This document shows positions 27,941 to 36,845 of a stretch of 64,000 nucleotides of DNA, in pieces. The DNA is taken from contig JADJTK010000011.1 of assembly GCA_016711225.1 (NCBI GenBank), forward strand, positions 124,001 through 188,000, read 5' to 3'. How positions within the stretch are numbered: position 1 is the stretch's first letter; each line of letters opens with the position of its first letter. The translations under genes were made by a program, and so were the position numbers. The notes under the pieces are model-generated. The model worked only from the letters and a program-made list of their open reading frames with translations. It was not told where the DNA came from and made no database searches. The stretch is from Opitutaceae bacterium. Its GTDB lineage: Bacteria; Verrucomicrobiota; Verrucomicrobiia; Opitutales; Opitutaceae.

Positions 27941-29389
27941 ATGCAACACGGATTCTCCCAGCACCTCAGCCAGCGCCAAAGCCAGAACATGGTCCTGGCG
28001 CCGCAATTGCGCCAGTCGCTGAAGATCCTCCAGGTTGCCGCCCTGGACCTACGCGCCACCATCGCCGAGGAGCTCGAGAACAATCCCGCCCTCGAGGAGC
28101 TGCCGATGGACGGAGTCTCGCTGGACAAGACACAGGACGAGTCCGACCCGGGCAGCACCGACGACCAACGCGAGGAGCTGCGCTTCGACCGCGAGTTCGA
28201 GGTGCTCGCCAAGATGGGGGAGGATTTCAACGACTCCTTCGCCCAGCACGGCGACACCGAGAGCTACACCACCGAGGACGCCGAGCGGCGTCAGCATTTC
28301 TTCGATTCGCTGGTGGGCGAACGCTCCCTCCAGGAGCACCTCAGCGAGCAGGCTTCGCTGGCCGAGTGCACTTCGGCGGTGCGCGAGGCCATTCACTACC
28401 TCATCGGCAGCCTCGACGACCGCGGCTTCCTCACCGCCACCCTGCCCGACCTCGCGCTACTCTCCAAGCTGCCCCTGGATACCGTGCAGGAGGCCAAGAA
28501 GCTGCTCAACAGCTTCGATCCCACCGGCATCGGCGCCGCCGACCTGCCCGAATGCCTCCTGCTCCAGCTCCAGGCCAAGGGCCGCGGCGGCTCCATCGCC
28601 GCGCGGATCATCCGCGACCATTTCGCCCTGCTCACCCGTCGCCGCCTACCGGATATCGCCCGCAAGATGGGCTTCTCCATCGAGGAGGTACAGAACTCCA
28701 TTGAGGAGATCGGCGGGCTCGACCCGGCCCCGGGCCGGCGCTTCGCCGAGGACCACAACCGGGTAGTCGTGGCCGACGTCACCGTCGAGAAGGTCGCCGG
28801 CGAATGGATCATCACCCTCAACGACGACTACATCCCGCGGGTACGCCTGAGCCGCGCCTACAAGGACATCATCGCCAAGGGTCACCTCAACGACCAGGAC
28901 CGCGCCTACCTCCGCGAGAAGATGCGCGCCGGAAAGTTCCTGATCAACTCCATCGAACAACGCCAACGCACGATTGAGCGTATCACCCGCGAGATCCTCA
29001 AGGTGCAGCTCCCGTTCTTCGAGGAGGGCCTCTCCAAGCTGCGGCCGCTCACCATGACCCAGATCGCCGATGTGGTGGGCGTGCACGAAACCACTGTCAG
29101 CCGCGCCCTGGCCAACAACTACATCCGCACGCCCCACGGCATCTATCCGCTCAAGTTCTTCTTCACCTCCGGCTACGAGGCGCAGGACGGCGCCTCGATC
29201 TCCAACACCAGCGTCAAGGACATGATCAAGGCGCTCATCGAGGACGAGGATGCGGCCAAGCCCCGCAGCGACCAGGAACTGGTGGGCATGCTCACCGGTC
29301 GCGGCATTCCCATCGCGCGGCGTACCGTGGCCAAATATCGCGACGAGCTCGGCATCCTGCCCAGCAACCTGCGCCGCCGCTACGACTAG
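27941..29389 (+). CDS. rpoN: RNA polymerase sigma-54 factor
   Basis: ATG 27941 begins with the Gln/Leu-rich region I (SQRQSQNMVLAPQLRQSLKI) that binds enhancer proteins. Core-binding and HTH regions follow (AEELENNPALEELP, GVHETTVSRALANNYI), with the RpoN box ARRTVAKYRDELGI near the end (LPSNLRRRYD). 482 residues, the usual length. It recognises -24/-12 promoters. Monocistronic by context. Confidence 0.96.
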   Translation: MQHGFSQHLSQRQSQNMVLAPQLRQSLKILQVAALDLRATIAEELENNPALEELPMDGVSLDKTQDESDPGSTDDQREELRFDREFEVLAKMGEDFNDSFAQHGDTESYTTEDAERRQHFFDSLVGERSLQEHLSEQASLAECTSAVREAIHYLIGSLDDRGFLTATLPDLALLSKLPLDTVQEAKKLLNSFDPTGIGAADLPECLLLQLQAKGRGGSIAARIIRDHFALLTRRRLPDIARKMGFSIEEVQNSIEEIGGLDPAPGRRFAEDHNRVVVADVTVEKVAGEWIITLNDDYIPRVRLSRAYKDIIAKGHLNDQDRAYLREKMRAGKFLINSIEQRQRTIERITREILKVQLPFFEEGLSKLRPLTMTQIADVVGVHETTVSRALANNYIRTPHGIYPLKFFFTSGYEAQDGASISNTSVKDMIKALIEDEDAAKPRSDQELVGMLTGRGIPIARRTVAKYRDELGILPSNLRRRYD

Positions 29390-29928
29390 GACTGCGGCGC
29401 GGGCCTCAACCTCAGCCGCTAATCCGTCTCCACCTCACCAAGCTGACGGCCCCGTGGATCGCCCTCCGTTCCGGTTGCCCGCGCAGGTCACCCCATTCGA
29501 CGGGGAAACATCCCCCATTTTCCGGATCCGAATTCAAGTTTTGGCGGAATCGTCCGAACCCCCACAAACGGACACTCCGCCCGGCCGCCCCGCGGCAAGC
29601 CCAATCGCAGATAGTATCGGAACCTTTAGTGCCCGAGCGGGAACCAGGAGAAGCACGGACTCAAGCCGCATGCCGAGGCCCGCATTGCGGTTTGGAACGC
29701 AAAAGCATGTCGCGATCGCGACACAGAAATGCGCTCCGGCCCCTCTCTCCGTCCAGCGCCCGCCGCCGCCGCTGGCCGGCCTCCAGCCCCCTTGTCACTT
29801 GTCCCTTGTTACTTTCCACGTTCCTCAGCGTTCACTGGTTCACCGTCCACCGGCGCCTGGCACCAATCGCACCGGAACATGACTCCGGTCAAGGCCGCCA
29901 CCCCGGCGCGCTGCTACGGTAGTGGCGC
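29390..29928. other. Intergenic region upstream of the DUF2249 operon
   Basis: No gene is seen in these 539 bases. A perfect palindrome TGTCGCGATCGCGACA lies at 29708-29723, flanked by partly matching outer arms (GGAACGCA and TGCGCTCC). A TTGTCACTTGTCCCTTGTTAC stretch with near-repeated TTGTC units is at about 29793-29813. Confidence 0.45.
29708..29723. repeat. 16-bp perfect palindrome TGTCGCGATCGCGACA
   Basis: It matches the palindrome at 5090-5105 except for the central two bases. The outer arms (GGAACGCA at about 29694 and TGCGCTCC at about 29729) can extend the dyad. A regulator site for the operon at 29929 or a REP-like element would both fit. Confidence 0.55.
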
Positions 29929-30399
29929 ATGCCACTCACCGTGCACGAACTCGATGTCCGCCCGCTGCTCGCCACCGGCCAGCCTCCCATCGACGCCATC
30001 CTCAGTGCCATCGCCGCCCTTCCCTCCGGCGCCGGCCTACGACTGCATGCGCCCTTCGAGCCCCGCCCGCTATACTCCAAACTCGCGAGTCTTGGTTTCG
30101 AGCACAGCGCTGAGCCCCAACCCGACGGCACCTTCCTCGTGCAGTTCACGCCGATCTCCATACCCCTCGACCTACGCGAGCTCGAACCACCCGAGCCGAT
30201 GCAACGCACCCTCGAAGCCGCCGCCACCCTCCCGCCCTACGCACGCATCGTCGCCCGCACCCGTTTCCGTCCAGTGCACCTGCTGGCCATGCTCGCCGAG
30301 CGCGGCCTCACCGCCACCTGCCACGAGCAACCCGACCGCTCTTGGGTGAACGTGATCGTCCACACCACCGCCGCGCCCACCGGTTCCGCCTCGCCATGA
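29929..30399 (+). CDS. Double DUF2249 protein
   Basis: The 156-residue protein holds two DUF2249 modules: residues 1-75 (VHELDVRPLLATGQPPIDAI, LRLHAPFEPRPLYSKLASLG) and 78-145 (IPLDLRELEPPEPMQRTLEA, RTRFRPVHLLAMLAERGL). DUF2249 proteins often accompany NO-related or hemerythrin genes; biochemical role is unknown. First gene of a four-gene operon; its stop overlaps the next start by 4 bp. Confidence 0.85.
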   Translation: MPLTVHELDVRPLLATGQPPIDAILSAIAALPSGAGLRLHAPFEPRPLYSKLASLGFEHSAEPQPDGTFLVQFTPISIPLDLRELEPPEPMQRTLEAAATLPPYARIVARTRFRPVHLLAMLAERGLTATCHEQPDRSWVNVIVHTTAAPTGSASP

Positions 30400-31709
30400 C
30401 GCCCGGTCCGAACTTTCGCGCGCAGGCCCTGCTCTCGTTCCCCTTCTTCGGGCTCGGACTGGCCTCGCTGCTCGCCCTGGTCGCCTGGGCCGTGCGCTAC
30501 CCCGAGTTGCTGGTGACACCCGTGGACGCCTTCACCCCGCTCGCCTTCGTGCACCTTGCCGTGCTCGGTTGGATGGCCCCGTTCGTCTTCGGCGCCGCCT
30601 ACCAACTCATCCCCGTCATCGCCGAAGTGCCGCTTTGGAGCCGGCGAGGTGCCTGGCTGCACTTCACCCTCCACTTGGTCGCCGCCCCTCTGCTCATCCG
30701 CGCGATGGCGCGCGGCGACTTCTCGTCGGCCGGCCTCTGGGGTGGGCTCGTCGCCCTCGGGGTGCTGGTCGGGGTGTCCGACCTCGCCATCACCGCCGAC
30801 CGCCGCTCCCGCTGGACGCCGGAGAACGTCGGCCTGGTCCTCGCACTCTTCTGGCTCTCGGTAGCCGTGGCCCTCGGTGCCATGCTCGCCCTCATGCGCG
30901 CCGGCCGACTCCCCGGTTTCGATTCCGCCCGCCTGCTACCGCTCCATCTCACCTGCGGCCTGGTGGGCTTCTTTCTCGGCACGCTCTTTGCGGTATCTTT
31001 CAAACTCGTACCGATGTTCCTCCTCGGCTGCCCCGGCGGGCGCTTTCGCCAGTGGCTCACCCTCGCCCTGCTCAATGCCGGCCTCTTCCTTCTGGCCCCG
31101 GGCCTGCTCGGCGACCACCGGCCGCTCCTGCTCCTCGGCGCGGCCTCCCTGGTGGGCGCCGTCGCCGCCTTCCTCGACGAGCTCGTCGCCATGAAGCAGG
31201 GATGGCTACGTACACCCGATTGGCCGATGCGCACCTTCTTCACCGGCCTGGCCATGCTCGTGCCCTCCACCGTCGCCGGGATCGCAGCACTGCTCGAGCT
31301 CGGGGGCTCGTGGCTGCCGGCCCGCCCGGGCCCGGCGATGTTCACGCTGGTCGCCTTCGGCGTTCTCACCCCCTGCATCCTCGGCATGGCCGGCAAGATC
31401 GTGCCCTTCCTCGCCTGGCAATGGCGCTACTCCGCCCACATCGGCCGCGCCCGCGTGCCGCTAGTCACCGATCTCTTCCAAGCGACGTTGCTGCGCGCCC
31501 AGTTCTTCCTCACCGTGCCGGCCGCCGCCGCGCTCGTCGCCGGGACCTGGCTCGACTCCACCCCGGTCCTTCGCGCCGCCGCCGCAGGCCTGCTGCTCGC
31601 CGCGCTCACCCAGGCCGTCAACATTGCCGGACTGGTCCCGCACCTCGTCCGCCCGCGTGTCCAACCGCTAGCCACGCCAGGAACCGCCGCCGTTCCCACC
31701 CGCCCATGA
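30396..31709 (+). CDS. NnrS-like / haem-copper-oxidase-like polytopic membrane protein
   Basis: About 437 residues with roughly 12 hydrophobic helices. Conserved-looking His residues lie in VHLAVLGWMAPFVFGAAYQL, LHFTLHLVAA and LLPLHLTCGLVGFFLG. The pattern resembles NnrS and cytochrome-oxidase subunit I-like proteins seen with DUF2249 and DUF59 genes. By context it may handle NO or haem/copper stress in the inner membrane; I cannot confirm haem ligands. ATG 30396 overlaps the upstream stop (ATGA). Confidence 0.75.
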   Translation: MTPGPNFRAQALLSFPFFGLGLASLLALVAWAVRYPELLVTPVDAFTPLAFVHLAVLGWMAPFVFGAAYQLIPVIAEVPLWSRRGAWLHFTLHLVAAPLLIRAMARGDFSSAGLWGGLVALGVLVGVSDLAITADRRSRWTPENVGLVLALFWLSVAVALGAMLALMRAGRLPGFDSARLLPLHLTCGLVGFFLGTLFAVSFKLVPMFLLGCPGGRFRQWLTLALLNAGLFLLAPGLLGDHRPLLLLGAASLVGAVAAFLDELVAMKQGWLRTPDWPMRTFFTGLAMLVPSTVAGIAALLELGGSWLPARPGPAMFTLVAFGVLTPCILGMAGKIVPFLAWQWRYSAHIGRARVPLVTDLFQATLLRAQFFLTVPAAAALVAGTWLDSTPVLRAAAAGLLLAALTQAVNIAGLVPHLVRPRVQPLATPGTAAVPTRP

Positions 31710-32035
31710 ACGACTCCGTCCCCCAGCCCGCGCCCACGCCCGAGCTCATCCGCCGCGCCCTGCATCGACTCATCGACCCGGAGGTGGGCGTCAACGTGGT
31801 CGATCTCGGAATGATCGCCGATGTGGACCTCCTCCCCAACGGCGCCGCCGTCATCTGCATTGCGCCCACTTCCCCCGGCTGCCCCATGCAAGAGGTGCTC
31901 GCCGACGGCGCCCGGGCCCTCGTGGGCAATCTCCACGGCATCACCGCCGTCGAGGTGTGCTTTGTCTACTCCCCGCCGTGGACGCCCGACCGCATCACCC
32001 CCGCCGGCCGCGAGGCCCTCGCTCAACGCCACTGA
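31706..32035 (+). CDS. DUF59 (MIP18/PaaD-like) Fe-S assembly protein
   Basis: The 109-residue protein has IDPEVGVNVVDLGMIADVDL, then APTSPGCPMQEVLADGARA, with the DUF59 Cys, and VCFVYSPPWTPDRITPAGRE. This family matures Fe-S proteins. ATG 31706 overlaps the upstream stop (ATGA). Its place between NnrS-like and DUF2249 genes suggests metal-centre repair or insertion for the operon. Confidence 0.9.
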   Translation: MNDSVPQPAPTPELIRRALHRLIDPEVGVNVVDLGMIADVDLLPNGAAVICIAPTSPGCPMQEVLADGARALVGNLHGITAVEVCFVYSPPWTPDRITPAGREALAQRH

Positions 32036-32049
32036 ACTTTCCCACTACC

Positions 32050-32346
32050 ATGCCCGACACCACCACCCTCCCCGAAGAACTCTTCGACGCCCGCCAACTG
32101 CCCTGCGAGATCAAGCGACCCGCCGTCATCGCGCGCTGCTGCCAACTCCCGCTTGGCCGCAGCTTCATCTTCCTCAACGGCCACGATCCCGTGCCGTTGC
32201 GTCGCCACCTCGACCAGACGTTTCCCGGCTGCTTCCGGTGGGAGCCGCTCGCCTGCGAGGAGGCCGACTCGATCCGGTTGCGTGTGACCAAGACCGCCGA
32301 GCCGGTCGGTGGTTTCGGCGAGGCTGCCAGCTTCTCCTGCTCGTAA
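32050..32346 (+). CDS. DUF2249 protein
   Basis: A single DUF2249 domain of 98 residues: LFDARQLPCEIKRPAVIARC, LPLGRSFIFLNGHDPVPLRR, FPGCFRWEP. Four Cys residues (CEIK, RCC, PGC) plus one in EPLACEEA are noteworthy and could bind metal. It begins 14 bases after the DUF59 stop and closes the operon. Confidence 0.85.
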   Translation: MPDTTTLPEELFDARQLPCEIKRPAVIARCCQLPLGRSFIFLNGHDPVPLRRHLDQTFPGCFRWEPLACEEADSIRLRVTKTAEPVGGFGEAASFSCS

Positions 32347-32685
32347 CCATTTCATTGTAGGAGGAGCGTGCGTGCACACGATCCCGGGCTGCCGCATTGG
32401 CCCGGGCGCCCGGTGCTTTCCCCATTTTCGCCGGACGCGCTCAAGATTCGGAGCAAACGGCCGTACCCCCACAACCGGGCACTTTGCACCAGCGCAACCC
32501 GCTCCGTGCCCCGCGTTGACGATGATGCAGACGTGCCCGCCCACGCTCTCGAGCCGGCTTGAGTACTATCCCCGGCCCGTTCCGGGACCTTTCGCTTAAG
32601 CAACGCGCATTCCGGTCGATCAGGAAGCCATGCGGCCCCGCCCCCTTCGGGCCCCTTTTGCACTCCATCCCACCCCCTCACCCGT
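32347..32685. other. Intergenic region upstream of the chemoreceptor
   Basis: No gene is seen in these 339 bases. A weak GGCCC/GGGCC hairpin followed by CCTTTTG at about 32632-32662 could end the DUF2249 operon. No -24/-12 promoter was recognised. Confidence 0.35.
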
Positions 32686-34317
32686 ATGAATGTCGGTTCA
32701 AAGATCATGCTCGGCGTCGCTGCCACCACTCTGGCTGCCACCATCGCCGGAGTGGCCACCGTCTACGTGCTCGCCAAACGCAACCGCGTGGCCGAATTGC
32801 GCGAGAAGATGAGTACCATCATCGCGCAATCCGAGGACATGGCGGCCAACATGGACCGGATGTATTCGGCCAAGTCCTTCGACTCCGCCGGCCTGCTCGC
32901 CCGAGCCAAGCAGCAGATCGGCAGCCGCTCACTGCGCGAAGGCTACGCTGACACCGATCTCTACCGCACCGTGCCCATCGTCGCGTCCTGGCAATCGGCC
33001 GCAGCCTCCGCTGAACGCGCCGGCTTCAAGTTCCTCGTCGGCGCGCCCAAAAACTACGAGGCGCGCAACGCCCAGCACCGGCTCGGTCCCGAGTACGAGC
33101 CAATGTATGCGGCGTTCGCCGCCGGCCAGAAGGAATGGTTCTCGCGCGACGGCCAGACCAACGAGCTCATCCTCGCCCGGCCGGTACACCAGCGCGAAAG
33201 CTGCCTGGGCTGCCACGGCAACCCGGCCAACAGCGCCAGCAACGACGGCAAGGACATCCTCGGTTTCCCCATGGAGAGCCAGAAAGTGGGCGACCTCGCC
33301 GGAGCGTTCATCCTCAAGGCCCCAATTACCGGTGACGCCCGCGTCGCCGGCACCGCCGGTACCATGGCCGTCGTCGGCCTGCTCGTGCTCGGCCTCTCGT
33401 TGGCCGGCTTCTACATCTTCAATCGTCGCGGCATTGTCGCCCCGCTCGCCTCCGCCATCGACGAACTGGGCATGGTCTCCGAGCAGACCACCTCCGCCGC
33501 CTCCGAAGTCGCCAGCTCCGGCCAGCACTTGGCCGACGGCGCCAGTCGCCAGGCCGCCGCACTCGAAGAAACCAGCGCTACGCTCGAGGAGATCTCCAGC
33601 ATGACCAAGCGCAACTCCGAGCATGCCCAGAGCGCCAAGGAACTCTCCGCCCAGACCCGCACGGCGGCCGAACAGGGCACCGAGCGCATGACCGGCATGC
33701 AGGCGGCGATGAACGAGATCAAAGCCTCCAGTGACAACATCGCCAAGATTGTGAAGTCGATCGACGAGATCGCCTTCCAAACCAACATCCTCGCCCTCAA
33801 CGCCGCCGTCGAGGCCGCCCGGGCCGGCGAGGCCGGCGCCGGTTTCGCCGTCGTTGCCGAGGAGGTCCGCGCCCTGGCGCAACGCTCCGCGCAGGCCGCC
33901 CGCGAGACCGCCCAGAAGATTGAGGACTCGATCCACAAGAGCGAGCAGGGCGTGCAGCTCTCCACCGCCGTCGCCGAGAGTTTCCAAAACATCGCGGCCA
34001 AGGCCCGCCAGATGGACGATCTGGTCGCCGAGATCGCCACCGCCTCCAACGAACAATCACAAGGCGTCGGCCAGGTTTCCACTGCGATCTCCGACATGGA
34101 CAAGGTCACCCAGTCGAATGCGGCGACGGCCGAGGAGAGCGCCTCCGCCTCCGAGGAACTTAGCCAGCAGGCCCAGTCCATCCGCCAGCTCATCCTTTCC
34201 TTGCACGAGATTGTCGGCGGCGACGGCCACGCCCTCGTCTCCGATGCGGCCCCTCAGGCCTCCCGCCCCTCCGCCTATACCACGCAACCGCGCGCCAAGC
34301 AGCCCGTGCATCACTGA
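32686..34317 (+). CDS. Methyl-accepting chemotaxis protein with c-type haem sensor (Tll0287-like/DUF3365)
   Basis: An N-terminal membrane helix (GVAATTLAATIAGVATVYVL) precedes a periplasmic domain of about 190 residues with AQHRLGPEYEPMYAAF and a haem-attachment motif CLGCH within QRESCLGCHGNPAN, the Tll0287-like pattern. A second helix (AVVGLLVLGLSLAGFYIF) leads to the signalling domain with the hairpin tip EIAFQTNILALNAAVEAARA. Methylation-like QEE/EEE stretches flank it. 543 residues. It likely reports redox or gas ligands to CheA. No che genes are in the window. Confidence 0.92.
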   Translation: MNVGSKIMLGVAATTLAATIAGVATVYVLAKRNRVAELREKMSTIIAQSEDMAANMDRMYSAKSFDSAGLLARAKQQIGSRSLREGYADTDLYRTVPIVASWQSAAASAERAGFKFLVGAPKNYEARNAQHRLGPEYEPMYAAFAAGQKEWFSRDGQTNELILARPVHQRESCLGCHGNPANSASNDGKDILGFPMESQKVGDLAGAFILKAPITGDARVAGTAGTMAVVGLLVLGLSLAGFYIFNRRGIVAPLASAIDELGMVSEQTTSAASEVASSGQHLADGASRQAAALEETSATLEEISSMTKRNSEHAQSAKELSAQTRTAAEQGTERMTGMQAAMNEIKASSDNIAKIVKSIDEIAFQTNILALNAAVEAARAGEAGAGFAVVAEEVRALAQRSAQAARETAQKIEDSIHKSEQGVQLSTAVAESFQNIAAKARQMDDLVAEIATASNEQSQGVGQVSTAISDMDKVTQSNAATAEESASASEELSQQAQSIRQLILSLHEIVGGDGHALVSDAAPQASRPSAYTTQPRAKQPVHH

Positions 34318-34356
34318 CACCCGGCCGCTGCGGCCCTCGCTGCTGCACCACCCCTC

Positions 34357-34392
34357 GACGCCGACCTTCCCCGGGCCGGCGTCTTCGTTTTT
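34357..34392 (+). terminator. Terminator of the chemoreceptor gene
   Basis: GACGCCGACC and GGCCGGCGTC form a 10-bp stem with one mismatch around TTCCCCG, followed by TTCGTTTTT. Confidence 0.82.
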
Positions 34393-34521
34393 CGGTTTCC
34401 ACCCGCTCCGGTCGCCTCGATCCCCCTGCCTTGGCGATGCCCGCCGGAGCTGCATCCATCGTGCACCAAGGCGAACCATCTTTGGCGTCTATTCCAGCCT
34501 CGGGTCCATCAGACTACCACA

Positions 34522-34549
34522 GGTGAACCGCGGTGCCCTCAACGCGGTG
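34522..34549 (-). repeat. GACCGCGTTG-type palindromic repeat, copy 1
   Basis: On the minus strand this reads CACCGCGTTGAGGGCACCGC then GGTTCACC, a diverged copy of the palindromes at 36773-36798 and 41753-41779. Confidence 0.45.
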
Positions 34550-34617
34550 ACGGTCCCTGCCGTACGCCAGAGTGCCCACCGGCTTGCGGCGCTCGCCATT
34601 CGCCGGCAGGGCTGCCC

Positions 34618-36336
34618 TCACTCCGCCACCACACGGAAACCGATCGTGCGCGCCCGCTCCAGGCGGCTGCGCTTGACCACCGGCACCTTCGCCAAGTCCG
34701 TCGTGGGCTCGGCGTACGAACCGCCCGCCACCGGGGCTTGATCGGCCTCGGCCGAATCGGGCGCCAGCCACTCCGCCACATTGCCCAGCAAGTCGGCGTA
34801 TCCGGCCGAATTGACCGCGCCCGCCCCCACCGCCCGGGGCTTGTCTTGGCTACGCTCCACCCCCCAGGCCTGCGCCGCCAGCTCGTCACCCTCGGGCACC
34901 CGACCCAGCGCCGCGCGAAACTCGCCCTCGCTGGGCAACCGCACCGGCCGCCCAAGCACCCAAGCCAGACGGCGGCAGAATTCCACCGCATCCGGCGCAC
35001 TCACCGACTCCACCGGCAGCTCGTCGCCGGCCTGCCGACTCGGGTTGGTCTGCATGATTTGGCGGTACAACCGCTGCGAAACTTCGGTGCGTTGCAGGCT
35101 CGCACTGGAACCGGGAATGACCCGAAAGGCGCCCGCCAGCGAGGCGAGCAACGGGCTGAGCTCGTCGCGCTGCAGCCACAGGTAGTTGAAGCGTACTCGC
35201 TGTTCGGGGTCGATCCGGCGGCTGCGCGGAAGCCGGGTGGCGATGGCATCGCTGAGCACCGCGCCCTCTTTCACCTTCTCCAGCACGCCTGCGAGCTGGT
35301 TCACCCGCAACGCCATCGCCACCTCGCGATCAAGCTGGGCCACGCGTCGCGCCGGGCCAGAACTAAGCTCGGTCTGCCGGGCCACCTCCAAGGTGTCGAC
35401 CCGCTCCGTCGATACATGCCGGCTGCGGGGGAACTCGGTATTGAGTCGTTGCTGCACCGCCGCGGCCTGGGCAAAAAGCGCGGCCACCGTATCGGAGCTC
35501 TGCCCGCGCGACTGGGCCTCGGCCGCCTGACCGGAAAGGTCCATTACCTCGGCCAGCAGCGCGGCGGAGTCGAGCGTGGCGATCTCCCCTTCGATGGTCT
35601 CCAGCATGGCGAGATTGGAAAACTGGGTGCGGCTGAACTCGCGGTTGAGCCGCAACTGCAGCTCATGGGCATGATGGTAGGCGGCCAGGGCCGCGGGGGC
35701 CTGACGAGCGTCGCGAAGCTTTTCGGCCTCCACCAACTGGGAGGCCAGTTCCGCGCTGATTGGCTCGGCCTCAAGTCGCTCGATTTCCTGGGCCAGCATC
35801 GTCTCCCGCGGCAGGTCGCGGCCGGTGCCGGATTGGTGCTGGTTGAGCAGCCGTTGCAGATCCACCGCCTCGCGCAACCGCGCCACGCCCTCGGCATGCT
35901 GGCCGGCGGCCAAGCGTTCGCGGCCGGCCGCCTCGGCCGCCTGCGAACGGGCGACGACAGTGCGCAGCCAAGCCGAATCGTACATCGCCTGCAGATCCTG
36001 CAGCCGCCGTTCCTGCTCGGGATCGGTGCTCGCGGTGGCGCGCATCCACTCGTTCTGAAAATCGATGGCCTTCTGCAACTGCTGCAGGTCGGCATCGGTG
36101 GGTTGGCGCGTGCCGGCGATGCGGGCGAACTCCTGTCCCAGCGCCACGCTGTCGGCCATCAGCCGCACCATGGCCGGGTCGCGGGGGTCGGCCGTGGCCG
36201 AAGAGCGGGAGGGCCGGCCCAAGCCCCACCAGAAGGCCCCGACCACTACCACCGCCACACCGGCCCCGGCACCCAACCAAGGCAGGCTGCGGCTCCAGGA
36301 GGAAGGACGGGGGTAAGCTTTGCGTTGGGCACACAT
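34618..36336 (-). CDS. Membrane-anchored SUMF/FGE-like protein, probably non-catalytic
   Basis: ATG 36336 gives an N-terminal anchor (SLPWLGAGAGVAVVVVGAFWW), about 350 residues of Glu/Ala/Gln-rich helix (QQLQKAIDFQNEW, AEKLRDARQAPAALAAYHHA) and a C-terminal formylglycine-generating-enzyme-like domain (FNYLWLQRDE, VSAPDAVEFCRRLAWVLGRP, VRLPSEGEFRAALG, DLLGNVAEWLAP, VAGGSYAEP, RTIGFRVVAE). The active-site Cys that follows RGGSW in true FGE is not seen, so a binding or scaffolding role is more likely. 572 residues. Confidence 0.82.
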   Translation of the reverse strand: MCAQRKAYPRPSSWSRSLPWLGAGAGVAVVVVGAFWWGLGRPSRSSATADPRDPAMVRLMADSVALGQEFARIAGTRQPTDADLQQLQKAIDFQNEWMRATASTDPEQERRLQDLQAMYDSAWLRTVVARSQAAEAAGRERLAAGQHAEGVARLREAVDLQRLLNQHQSGTGRDLPRETMLAQEIERLEAEPISAELASQLVEAEKLRDARQAPAALAAYHHAHELQLRLNREFSRTQFSNLAMLETIEGEIATLDSAALLAEVMDLSGQAAEAQSRGQSSDTVAALFAQAAAVQQRLNTEFPRSRHVSTERVDTLEVARQTELSSGPARRVAQLDREVAMALRVNQLAGVLEKVKEGAVLSDAIATRLPRSRRIDPEQRVRFNYLWLQRDELSPLLASLAGAFRVIPGSSASLQRTEVSQRLYRQIMQTNPSRQAGDELPVESVSAPDAVEFCRRLAWVLGRPVRLPSEGEFRAALGRVPEGDELAAQAWGVERSQDKPRAVGAGAVNSAGYADLLGNVAEWLAPDSAEADQAPVAGGSYAEPTTDLAKVPVVKRSRLERARTIGFRVVAE

Positions 36337-36491
36337 GCGATGCGAGGAAAGGCGCGAGTTGGCCAAAAGGCAACGCGCAGCTGGAAAGGTGAATTCATCC
36401 GTGCTCTCCCTCCGCTGCGGAGCAGCTACTACCCGCCCGGCCCCAGCGCGCAGATTTGCCAAACCCCCGCCTTCGAGCCCATTACTGCGCC

Positions 36492-36737
36492 ATGGCCGAA
36501 CCCTCCGCCCGCAACGTATCCCCCCAACACATTCTCATCGACGGCGTGCTGGTCGCCGCCGCATTTGCCCTCTTCTTCCGACTGGCGACCACCCACGTGC
36601 CCTCCGACGACCCCATGCAGATCCGCCTCTGGTCGGCCTATTGCGCCGCCTGCATGAGCGGTGTGTTCTGGATCGCCTGGCAGATGCTCAAAGCCGTCTA
36701 CCGCCACCAGCGCGAAGCGGCCAAGGCCGACGTCTGA
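36492..36737 (+). CDS. Small two-helix membrane protein
   Basis: The 81-residue product has two hydrophobic segments (HILIDGVLVAAAFALFFRLA and SAYCAACMSGVFWIAWQMLK) and a short basic end (YRHQREAAKADV). Family unknown. A hairpin with T run at 36807-36845 could be its terminator. Confidence 0.65.
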   Translation: MAEPSARNVSPQHILIDGVLVAAAFALFFRLATTHVPSDDPMQIRLWSAYCAACMSGVFWIAWQMLKAVYRHQREAAKADV

Positions 36738-36772
36738 GCGGCCATCAGGCGTCGACCTAAGAAGTAATGGTG

Positions 36773-36798
36773 GTGGACCGCGTTGCGCCAACGCGGTC
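36773..36798 (+). repeat. GACCGCGTTG-type palindromic repeat, copy 2
   Basis: GACCGCGTTG-CGC-CAACGCGGTC is a perfect 10-bp inverted repeat, preceded by GGT. It is the best-preserved member of the family with copies at 34522 and 41753. Confidence 0.65.
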
Positions 36799-36806
36799 TC
36801 CTCTTT

Positions 36807-36845
36807 GGCGAAGCGTGCTGGCACGCGATTCGCCCGGCTTTTTCT
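36807..36845 (+). terminator. Terminator-like hairpin
   Basis: GGCGAAGCGTGC and GCACGC-GA-TTCGCC pair with a two-base bulge around TG, followed by CGGCTTTTTCTT. It fits as terminator of the small membrane protein gene. Confidence 0.6.

Noticed and set aside
32347..32685. Possible sigma-54 promoter before the chemoreceptor
   Set aside because: No GG-N10-GC with the surrounding consensus was found despite rpoN being close.
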